Source of the DNA: Palaemon carinicauda
Taxonomy: Eukaryota > Arthropoda > Malacostraca > Decapoda > Palaemonidae
Length of the DNA stretch: 64,000 bases
Direction of reading: 5' to 3'
Assembly (NCBI RefSeq): GCF_036898095.1
Contig: NC_090728.1
Coordinates: 94,822,781 to 94,886,780 of the forward strand
This document shows positions 10,761 through 19,659 of this stretch, piece after piece. How positions within the stretch are numbered: position 1 is the first letter of the stretch; each line of letters begins with the position of its first letter. The translations under genes were made by a program, and so were the position numbers. The notes beneath the pieces are model-generated. The model was given only the letters and a program-made list of their open reading frames with translations, ran no database searches and was not told the DNA's origin.

Positions 10761-12060
10761 AATGAATCTGCCAAAAAACTTGTTAACATTAAATCTTGAG
10801 AGAGGGAATTAGCCCTATAAAATACTGAGAACCATATAACAAGGCCAGGATACCATGAATTCGTAAATTCAAGGGAAATCCTGACAATAGGAGGTATCCA
10901 ATCGACCAACTTTAGAGGATAATTAATGTTCCTCTGATAAGGAGGAAGGGAATAGAGGCAGCTAAGGTGGCAAGGGGGGAGGCTCTCTTCTAATGAAAAA
11001 GAGAGAGGGGTACCCCTAACGTACTCACATACAAGGCTAGAACTCGAACCAACAGGACTGGAAGTATGGCTAAATGGTAAGTACTTCAGCCAGAGAGATT
11101 CCGACCAGGCAAAGAAGTTGAGACCCCATAGCAAGAGATACATAGCCCAGGATAATAAGCTGAAGCCAGAGACCAGGCAACTGCTAAGGCAGCAAAGGAG
11201 AACCCTCAAGGGATTCTATTTATTGCCTAGACAGGGTTAGGCTACAAAAAAACCCACTGTGCGGACTAGTCTAGCTTATATAGCGGTTAAGGAATACTCA
11301 GATACTAGAGAATGCAGACTAGATAGAAATTGTAGTTCCACGGACAGTGAAAATTTGTGGCCTAATTAGGAAGGGGAAAGGGATAGCTACTCTAAGATGG
11401 CAGAGAGAATGAATCCAGGGTAGGATCAATCACTCGTCCACCCAGAGCCAGACTGGATGACCCACAAGCTGTCCTGTCCGTCTATATAGCAACTGAAGAT
11501 TCCTGATGCCAGGGAAACCTGGACTGGAAGTGTACTAGGTTCCACAGCAAGCAGGTCAAGACTAGCAAGGCAAAGGAGAGGGAAAGGGAAGGAATGGAGA
11601 CTTAGAAAATGGTAAAGCATCAGGACAGGAAGACCTAACTGTAGTTTTAGAACCAGTAAATGTCATTCCAAGGGATCTACAGTAAATAGGGACAGAGAAC
11701 GAATCCTCACAATTGGCTGCCAGCACACCAAAAACTAAAATGGAAGCCTAGCAAACGGGTAAGGCAACACGAAAGGAAGGTTTACCTGTCAATATTACGA
11801 CAAGGTTGGTTTCATTCTAGGGGATCAAAAGAGTGTAGGAACAGGGAACAAGTCCCCACAACCAGTGCCACCTAGCCAGACACTAAGGCTAAGTAGATAA
11901 GGGAAATATTGTCGCACAAAGATGACTGTAAAACACCATCCACTGCTCCCAGAGGGTACCTTCAAAGCTGCAGCTCCCCATTTTGACGTATAAATAGCAA
12001 GGGAGGGGTGGCAGCCTCATGAGAACCTTGCAGTTACGTGGTAGAAGGTAAAGGTAGATT
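10761..12060. other. Unassigned intronic sequence
   Basis: About 1.3 kb of moderately GC-rich sequence with no recognised domain. A 177-codon minus-strand frame (11209-10676) is open, but its product is low-complexity and rich in Leu, Ser and aromatic residues without a recognised motif. It also crosses the 10758 transposon end, so it is not called as a gene. The position between B3 recombinase relics and gag-like relics suggests it could be the middle of copy B3, but I found no direct homology. Confidence 0.3.
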
Positions 12061-13090
12061 TATAAATATTAGCCAATCTTGGCCAAGGGCTAAGTGTCAG
12101 GTGCTAGCATAAGTCAAGACTGATGCAAGACAAACATGCAAAAAAGGGGCAAAAGTCTAACCTATAATCATTCCACAGTTGTAAAAGAATATATTTAACA
12201 CACTTTTACAAGACTAGATAAAAATTAATATACAATACCGAGCAATTTGGACACATGAGCTACCAGCTTCGGCCATGCGGCGGCTAAGGACAATTAACGG
12301 ACGCATAGTGCATAAACACAAGGGGGGAGACGCGAAACTCTCCACCACTAAAGGAAATGGTACACAACTTAAAGTGGAAGAAGCAGAAGCATCCATAGTC
12401 TCGAAAACACTCCCAAAAAAATTGAAAACAAGCAGAAAACTCCCGCAGCAATTAATAAAAATGGCACTGCTAGAAGGAATGGTTAACCAGCAAACATATT
12501 TACAGCACACTGGGATCGGAGTTGTAATGGGTCTTTTCTCCCACATATCCAATCCTTTCCCATATCCTTCGAGACAAGGCTAACTATTCGGGGAAGGATA
12601 GCCGTGTCTTGTTTTAAACAAGTTCCTGTTTCATACAAGATATATCTTGGGATATTCGCTGCAGGGGATAGAACCCTGTGATACCCTACAGGTAAAATTC
12701 TCTGGTTTATCAGTCGCAGAAATATCCCAAGTAGAAAGCTGCCTTTGAGGAACTTCCATCAGGACGACATGGCTCGAGCCCAAAAAGGTTTTTATTTCTT
12801 GTCCACAGAGAAGGAAGAAGCAGATGGTGAACAATCTTGTTTGGCCTTCATCTTACGCCTTGCATTATATATTTCCCACTGGGAAGGCAGCCATTCCCTA
12901 CAAAAATCACAAGTAGAGGAAGGGTACACAGCTTACCTGGACAACTTGAGCAAACAATGGGAATTGACCTCGACCCAGGTCATGAAAGTGCCACACAGAT
13001 GTCAATCAAGACCAGATCAGATCCTCATACTAACTTCAACAGCAATCATGATCATTCTCACATGAAGTGAAAAGGAAAAGCACAAGCATA
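12060..13090 (-). pseudogene. Decayed DIRS gag-like N-terminus (possibly copy B3)
   Basis: Around 12870-12930 the minus strand reads CDFCREWLPSQWEIYNARRK. This aligns with the family-B gag stretch of copy B6 near 50420-50490 (CNE, a stop, then REWSSSQWERYGCRRKKK) and more loosely with CDECILLSENEWLEFDHYTC in the gag of A1. The pattern is a Cys pair followed by EW and an aromatic residue. The frame is broken repeatedly between 12600 and 12840. It may be the 5' part of copy B3 whose 3' end lies at 8026; the link is inference from order and strand. Confidence 0.5.
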
Positions 13091-13110
13091 ACGCGGAGCA
13101 GTACAAAATA

Positions 13111-13982
13111 CAGTAATACCTTGATACGAGTATAATTCGTTCCTGGACCGAGCTCGAAAGTCAATTTGCTCATATCTCAAGTCAATTTTTCCCATATAGG
13201 ATAACTGACAAAATCAATGATAAAATAATAATGTAAAAAAAACATGTTTTTAACTGCTATGCTGTATAGATATACTATGAACACACATATACAATGATAT
13301 AATAAATGATTACTGTGATATGAATTAAAATGTGGTTTTATTATAAAAATGTGGTTTTATTATGAGTTCTTACCTTCGAGACAGATGATAGTGGGCCGTT
13401 AAAGGCAGTATGTGTGAAGGAGGGCGCGAGGGAGAAAGGGAAGGAGAGAGAGTTGGACAGTACCCTATTAATACTGTTCCTTACACATAGCATAACACTT
13501 AAACTTGAAATTAACTTAACTGAACTTAGGTTTATTTTCTTAACATTTTATTCTTTTCAACTTCTTTTTTTCTTTACTTTTTTCGATCGTCGATGTACTC
13601 CCTTCATAATGGCATACCACCTTACTCACACAGACAACACACTTATGTTTCTCTATAATTTTATGCTTTATCTCCATCGAGATTATGCGTTTTTTCTTCT
13701 CACTACCAACCTTACCACTCACTTTCTTAGGACCCATCAATTTTTACAAAGAATGTTCACAAATGTGGTGAAAATCAATTAAATAACATAAACACAACAT
13801 GGGAGATGTGTAGAGAAGTCAACAACCGACCATGTGAATTGAACAAATGATGCAGGCTTAGAGCACTCCCTATTGCTAGACCATCTAGCTTTAGCGTCTG
13901 TAATTGTACTCATATCTCAATGCAAAATTTTCCTCAGAGGCTGGCTTGTATCTTGGAATGCTCGCATGTCGAAGTATTACTA
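13111..13982 (-). mobile_element. Tigger/pogo-like transposon remnant with TIRs
   Basis: The left end CAGTAATACCTTGATACGAG (13111-13130) and the inverted right end (TAGTAATACTTCGACATGCG, ending 13982) are diverged terminal inverted repeats flanked by TA (13109-13110 and 13983-13984). A second matching pair lies just inside (GCTCATATCTCAAGTCAATT against GAGATATGAG). It is 872 bp, far shorter than an autonomous Tigger, and retains only an N-terminal transposase piece. It is therefore an internally deleted, immobile copy. Confidence 0.75.
13540..13740 (-). pseudogene. Tigger/CENP-B-type transposase N-terminal HTH remnant
   Basis: This 66-codon frame begins MMGPKKVSGKVGSEKKKRI and contains MEIKHKIIEKHK and STSTIEKSKEKK. 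Together these match the CENP-B/Psq-type helix-turn-helix at the start of Tigger transposases, which binds the terminal repeats. The second helix region (CVVCVSKVVCHYEG) is diverged from the usual pattern. The rest of the transposase, including all DDE catalytic residues, is deleted. Confidence 0.7.
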
Positions 13983-13984
13983 TA

Positions 13985-14657
13985 TGTTTGCCTGCTATGG
14001 CGACCAGATGAGTGGAGCTGTGACACTGACTCTGCCACTCCTCTCCAGCGTGGGTGGGATAGCTGGTAACCATAAAATGTCCCTAGACTCCCACAATTTC
14101 TTTAATTCAGGTCGTAACTAAATATCTTAGGAGTAAACCATATAAATGACAAGAGTTTGTATTCGCGTAGGAACCAACCTGGAATAAGGAGCTCAGACGA
14201 GTAACTTATCTGACAAACCAAATTTTCTGAGCATAATGGAATATCATATTGTCTGAAGGCAAAGGTTTCTTATATTGCCATGCAGTCCATGAATACTGGC
14301 AAAGTCTAGGATTCACTGGTCCTGGATTTTGCTCAATATCTCCAGACAGAATAAGAATTAAAAGCAATAAGTCACACCATACTTAAAAAGAAAAAAAAAT
14401 GGTGTTTATAAAATTATGGCATGTTTATTTCATAAAGTGAAAGCAAGTTATGAATACTTTTCTAGTTTATTATGTACAGTACAGGGAACATAGTGTAAGT
14501 CACTTTACCATGTAAGGCAAAAATTCACCTAGTTTACATTGAAAACTGCCTTACGTCAGGTCTCTTGGAACAATTCCCGACATAGGGTGGGGCATTACTG
14601 TTATGAAGTGTATTACATATGCACCTGTTATGCACTGCATTAGAGAAAAACTATAGG
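13985..14657. other. Intronic sequence, no feature assigned
   Basis: No ORF, terminal repeat or homology to other parts of the window was recognised apart from short AT-rich runs. A TACAGTACAGGG stretch near 14476 resembles the start of the MITE at 14660 but has no partner. Confidence 0.3.
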
Positions 14658-14659
14658 TA

Positions 14660-14991
14660 CAGTAATACTCCACCTTACATCATTAATTGGTTACAAGAGA
14701 TTTTCGCCTTATAAAGTGACTTATAATGTATGATCCCTATACACATACTGTACTCAACACAAAAAGTATACATAACCTCGTATCATTTCATAAAAACTAG
14801 ACACCTACATTAATAAGCCTCCATGTGAAGTACAGTACTATACAATACACCACTTACTCATTTTTTTCTGATGTAAAAACTGATCTAAGGTTGGGAAAAA
14901 CAACAAAAAGTAATTTTATTTTAACAATTAAGGATGAGGGACATAAAGTCACAACTAACGTATGTCAAACTGACGTAAAGGGACATTACTG
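14660..14991. mobile_element. MITE with CAGTAAT termini and TA duplication
   Basis: The left end CAGTAATACTCCACCTTACA and the inverted right end CAGTAATGTCCCTTTACGTC are flanked by TA (14658-14659 and 14992-14993). It is 332 bp, AT-rich and non-coding. The terminal CAGTAAT links it to the Tigger remnant at 13111 and the MITE at 59416. Confidence 0.7.
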
Positions 14992-14993
14992 TA

Positions 14994-15427
14994 CAGTATA
15001 TACTAAGTATTGTCACTGAAAACTTATTGCAAAAATCACACTTTTGTGATAAATAATTTCAACCGAACTAAATGATAATCAGTTTTAGTACTGCTTCCCT
15101 TTTTCCTTAACTGTACAGTATTAAAGGTTATAATTTAGAATATTTTCAACAACAATTGAATTTATATAATTTTAATCCATAAAAACATTTACATTTTAAA
15201 GAATAAAGTAGATAGTATGCAGCAGCTAAATATATAAAGTGAGGATCACTTACTTTTCCAATTTAAGGATTTTAAAATAAGCTTGACAAAATACATTTAA
15301 TGAATCATAAGCAATCTAAATACTACACTGCCATTTTCTCTAGTATTAATATACAAAAACCTTTAAAACAAAAGCAAGATAGCTAAATGATGAAAAAAAA
15401 AATATATAAAATTTCTATATCCCTTAC
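14994..15427. other. DARS1 intron sequence, no feature assigned
   Basis: AT-rich sequence up to the splice donor of the exon ending at 15428. No repeat or ORF recognised. Confidence 0.4.
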
Positions 15428-15535
15428 CTGTAATGGAAGTCTAGGTAGGGCTGCTGAGACCACAAACACATCTGTTACATGAACTTCCACATCTTGCACA
15501 GTACATGCTTCAACTTTTTGCCCAGCTACAGCAAC
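15428..15535 (-). CDS. DARS1: Aspartyl-tRNA synthetase, cytosolic, internal exon
   Basis: This 108-base exon encodes 36 residues in phase 0, beginning VAVAGQKVEACTVQDVEV and ending ALPRLPLQ. It covers the end of the OB-fold anticodon-binding domain and the hinge before the catalytic domain. The acceptor reads TTTAAAG before GTTGCT and the donor is CAG then GTAAGG. Joining to IEDAMRP of the last exon reproduces the PLQ-xDDA-type junction of animal AspRS without gap. The acceptor has a weak pyrimidine tract. Confidence 0.93.
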
Positions 15536-15659
15536 CTTTAAAGGAATCATATAATAGGGTAAACTTAGGCTATGCATATACTGTAGTACTAGGTATGCTA
15601 ACTTTCAGTAATCATACACAATGAATTTAACTTGAATGAACTTTAGTTTATAGATTTTA

Positions 15660-15773
15660 CATTTGATAAAATGGCAAATTTTGGAAAATAATTTGTATTT
15701 TTCCTAACTATACCTCAGCCCTTTACATAGGATAGATATCAGCAAAGCTGGAGTACTCAGTAGTTACACTTTT
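15660..15773 (-). mobile_element. DIRS-like family B, left terminal repeat of copy B4 (part 1)
   Basis: The block AATAATTTGTATTTTTCCTA (about 15690), followed by CAGCCCTTTACATAGGATAG and AGCAAAGCTGGAGTACTC, matches the family-B left terminal repeat at 8030-8110 and 62040-62120. It stops abruptly where element A1 starts and resumes at about 22787, so A1 inserted into this terminal repeat. Confidence 0.65.
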
Positions 15774-16110
15774 AAAATGTTATTTTCATTACAGAATAAA
15801 TTTTTTAACATACTTACCCGGTAGTTATATATATAGCTTACGTCCCTGACGTCACGGCAGAAAATTCAAAACTCGTGCCAATCGCCGATTGGATAGCCAG
15901 GTGTACCACCTGCATGTCCTTCAGTGAGGTACCTGGAACCATTCCATGATTCTTCAGATCTTCCATGCCTCTAGTCTCTAGAGGGGAGGAGGGTGGGAAT
16001 TTAATTATATATAACTACCCGGTATGTTAAAAAATTTATTTTATAGTGAAAATAAAATTTCTAAACATAAGACTTACCCGGTAGTTATATATATAGCTGA
16101 TTAACACCTT
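15774..16110. repeat. Left inverted terminal repeat plus internal complementary region of A1
   Basis: Two units face each other. ACTTACCCGGTAGTTATATA at 15812 opens the terminal repeat; the inverse TATAACTACCCGGTATGTTA follows near 16010, then a second GACTTACCCGGTAGTTATAT at 16071 belongs to the complementary region. The palindrome TGACGTCA sits at 15847-15854. On the minus strand ACTTAC reads GTAAGT, a donor-like sequence. Confidence 0.8.
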
Positions 16111-16469
16111 TGGTGGAGGGTTAGAGACAGCCAATATAGTTGGAATTCTGCTTAAGAGTTAATAAAAACTAGCTTAAGGGTTTGTACCTGATAAGGAAGC
16201 TGACTTCAATGATTCTCTGCCTCATTATGTCCGCTTTCCTTATGAGATCCAGCGATCCTCTCAGGGGGCTAAAGACCTTTAAGAGCTGTCAAACTGGTGT
16301 ACAAACCTCTATGTGACAGAGCCTCCTCTAATACCCAGTTCCGGGCACTCTCAAGGAACAAAATTGACCAACTGACCAAATCAATGATTGCGGAAGACTG
16401 TCGCAATCTCCACAAGACAACCATAAAAAACAAATTAAAAGTTCCAAGAGAAGAAAAAAGGTATTAGGA

Positions 16470-17943
16470 TTATGGGAATGTAGTGGTGGATCCTTCCCCC
16501 ACTACTGCACTCGCTGCTACAAATGGTCCCAGAGTGTAGCAGTCCTCATAAAGAGTCTGGACACTTTTCAAATAGTGTGAAGCGAACACATATTTGCTCC
16601 TCCAAAAGGTTGTGTCCATAATGCTCTGCAACGATCTATTCTGTTTGAAGGCCACTGAGGTTGCTACAGCTCTAACTTTGTGAGTCTTGACCTTTTAAAA
16701 GTCTAAAGTCTGTCTCACCACAATGTGCATGAGCCTCTCTTATTAAAAGTCTGATGAAGAATGAAAGGACATTCTTTGACATCTGCAAGGAGGGCTTCTT
16801 GACCGAGCACCACAGGGCTTCTGACTTCCCTGGCAACTCTTTCGTTCTGTCCAGGTAGAACTTCAAGGCTCTTACTGGGCAAAGGACTCTCTCCAACTCT
16901 TCGCCAGCCACATCCGAAAGATTCAGAATTTCAAAAGCCTTAGGCCAAGGTTGAGAAGGGCGTTCATTCTTGGCGAGAAAGCCCAACTGCAATGAGCATA
17001 TAGCTTTGTTATCTCGAAAACCAACGTTTTTACTAAAAGCATGGATTTCACTAACTCTCTTGGCTGTTGCCAGATTAACCAAGAAAAGGGTCTTCATCGT
17101 GAGGTCCTTAAGAGAAGTTGAGTGCAAGGGATCAAACCTGTCACTCATAAGGAACTTCGGGACTATATCCAGATTCCACGCTGGTGAATCCTGGTGACGT
17201 TGCTTTGATGTATCAAAAGATTTAAGAAGTTCCTGTAGGTCTTTATTATTTGAAAGGTCCAAGTTTCTGTGCCTGAATACAGTTGCCAACATACTCCTGT
17301 ATCCCTTGATGGTGGATGATGAAAAATTGCTCTTCCTTCGCAGATATAATAGGAAGTCAGCAATCTGAGTTACAGAGGTACGGGATGAGGAAATAGCGTT
17401 GACTCTGCACCATTCTCCAAGACCCTCCCACTTGGATTGATAGACCCTGATGGTCAAAGGCCTTCTTGCTCTTGCAATAGCTCTAGCTGCCTCCTTCGAA
17501 AAGCCTCTAGCTCTTGTGAGTTTTTCGATAGTCTGAAGGCAGTTAGCTGAAGATTTTGGAGACTTTGATGGTGCCTTTCCAAGAGGGGCTGTTTGAGTAA
17601 ATCTACTCTTAATGGGAGGCTTCTTGGCGTGTCCACCATCCACTCCAGTACCTCTGTGAACCATTCTCTTGAGGGCCAAAAGGGGGCTACTAGAGTCATT
17701 CTGGTCCCTTCGCTTGACACAAACTTTTGTAACACCTTGTAAAGAATCTTGAACAGTGGAAAAACGTACACATCCAGATTGGACCAATCTAGCAGGAAAG
17801 CGTCTGTGTGGACTGCTTCGAGATCTGGCACTGGGGAATAATAAGTCTCTAGCCTCTTTGTCTTCGAGGTCGCGAAAAGGTCTATGCACGGGCGACCCCA
17901 AAGTCGCCACAGACTCTTGCAAACTTCTTGATGGAGTGTCCAC
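16470..17943 (-). pseudogene. Tyrosine recombinase of DIRS element A1
   Basis: This enzyme would integrate the circular DIRS DNA. A core-binding-like part reads RGFSKEAARAIARARR, VYQSKWEGLGEWC, and SSTIKGYRSMLATVFRHR. The first catalytic Arg lies in LATAKRVSEIHAFS and the conserved LCPVRALKFYLDRTKE follows. The frame from 17943 fails near 16700 after REAHAHCGETDF: a one-base shift plus a stop separate it from the C-terminus. That C-terminus holds the HxxR box as THKVRAVATS (codons at 16671-16682) and the tyrosine region FWRSKYVFASHYLKSV, ending YTLGPFVAASAVVGEG. All catalytic residues appear present, but the frameshift breaks the gene. The first about 110 codons of the frame overlap the RNase H reading frame and are probably not recombinase. 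Confidence 0.85.
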
Positions 17944-19554
17944 TCTGTGGGTAGGACTTGACCTCTCCTGCTAAGGCTGTCTGCCATCACATTCTTCTCC
18001 CTTTGGATGAACCTTGTAATCAGAACTACATTTCTTTCCTTTGCCCAGATGAGGAGATTCCTCTCCGTCTTGTAAAGGGATATCGAGTGGGTTGCCCCTT
18101 GCTTGGCAATGTAAGCCAATGCTGTGGTGTTGTCGGCATTGACCTGCACCACTTTGTTCAGAACTGACCCTTCGAAGTTTCTTAGGGCCAACAGGACTGC
18201 TAACAATTCCTTTTGGTTGATGTGGAAGTTCTTTTGAACCTCTGTCCACAACCCCGAAACTTCCAACTTGCCCAGTGTTGCTCCCCACCCCGAGTCCGAG
18301 GCGTCGGAACACAACACAAGGTTTGGGTTCTTCTGTTCTAAGGGGTAACATTCTTGAAACTTGTCTAGATCGTTCCACCACTGAAGGCAACTTCTTATGG
18401 ATTCCGTAACTGGAATGCATATCGTCTCTAAATCCTTCTCCCTGTTCCAATGATGATTGAGGTGGAATTGGAGAGCTCGAAGATTCAGCCTTCCTAGAGA
18501 GACAAACTGTTCCAACGAGGAGAGGGTTCCCAACAGGCTCATCCACTTCCTCGCAGAACACTTCTGCTCCTTTAGAAAAGATTGCAGTTTCAGGATGGCT
18601 TGCTCCGTCCTTAAGGGAGACGGAAAAGCCCGAAAAACTCGACTCTGAATCACCATCCCCAAACAGAGTATCTTTTGTGATGGTGTCAAAAGAGATTTGT
18701 CCTTGTTGACAAGAAGACCCAATTCTTCTGTTAATTTCAAAGTTATCTGAAGATCCTTCAGGCAGTGATCTTAAGAGCGAGCTCTGAGAAGCCAATCGTT
18801 TAGATACAGGGAGGCTCTGATGCCTCTTGAGTGGAGAATCCTTGCTACATTGAGCATAAGTTTCGTAAATATTTGAGGGGCGGTGCTGAGGCCAAAACAC
18901 AGACAGGGCTCAAATCTGAAAAACTTCCCCCTTGAAGACGAACCTCAGATAATGCTTGAAGCTCGGATGAATGGGGATGTAAAAGTAAGCGTCCTGGAGG
19001 TCTAATGAGACCATCCAGTCGCCCTTTCTTACTGCTGCAAGAACTGACTTTGAAGTCTCCATAGAGAACTTCGTCTTTTGGACAAATGTGTTGAGTATAC
19101 TTACGTCCAGAACTGGACGCCATACCCCTGAGTTCTTGGGAGCCAGGAACAGGCAGTTGTAAAAACCTGGTGACTGCAAGTCCTGCACCCTCTCTATGGC
19201 CCCCTTCTCCAACAAGAGAGACACTTGGAGTTGTAAAGCTTGCCTCTTTGACTCCTCTCTGTATCTGGGAGAGAGATCTACTGGGGTTAAAACCAAAGGA
19301 GGTTTCCCTATAAAAGGGATTTTGTAACCCTCCTTCAGAAGTTGAACTGACCAAAGGTCTGGCCCCCTCATCTCCCACGCTTGCCAGAAGTTGTGTAGTC
19401 TGGCTCCTACTGCCTGAAGGCGAAAGCAGTCAGACTCTGCTTCGCCCTGTCCTAAATCCTCATCTCTTTGCTCTTCTTCCATCAGGCCTAGAGCTACCCC
19501 TGCTGGAAGTCTTCCCTCGAAAGGGCTGAGAAAACTTAGGGAAAGGTGTTTCAT
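17454..19554 (-). pseudogene. Reverse transcriptase-RNase H of DIRS element A1
   Basis: The RT N-terminal half is in frame 19554-18910, with SLLLEKGAIERV, FLAPKNSGVWRPVLDVS and the first catalytic block SLDLQDAYFYIPIHP. A frameshift near 18900 separates it from the palm motif, which reads YLND (Asn codon at 18798-18800) where YLDD is expected, so the polymerase site is damaged. After another break the frame 18740-17454 carries the thumb and a DIRS-type RNase H with all four acidic positions: CSDASDSGWGATL, INQKELLAVLLAL, VNADNTTALAYI, NVMADSLSRR. It continues through a linker (IDLFATSKTKRLETYYSPVP) shared by all DIRS copies in the window. Confidence 0.88.
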
Positions 19555-19659
19555 CCTTTGGTTTGCAGCTAGAGAAGGAGGATGGTAGGACCTTTCTTGC
19601 CGTCTATGAGACCAGATCTTGGGTGGCCTTCTGAGTCAATGCGGAAGAAATCTCTCTAA

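Noticed and set aside
10676..11209. 177-codon minus-strand open frame as a possible gene
   Set aside because: The product is Leu/Ser/aromatic-rich with no recognised motif, and the frame runs across the transposon end and TA site at 10758-10760.
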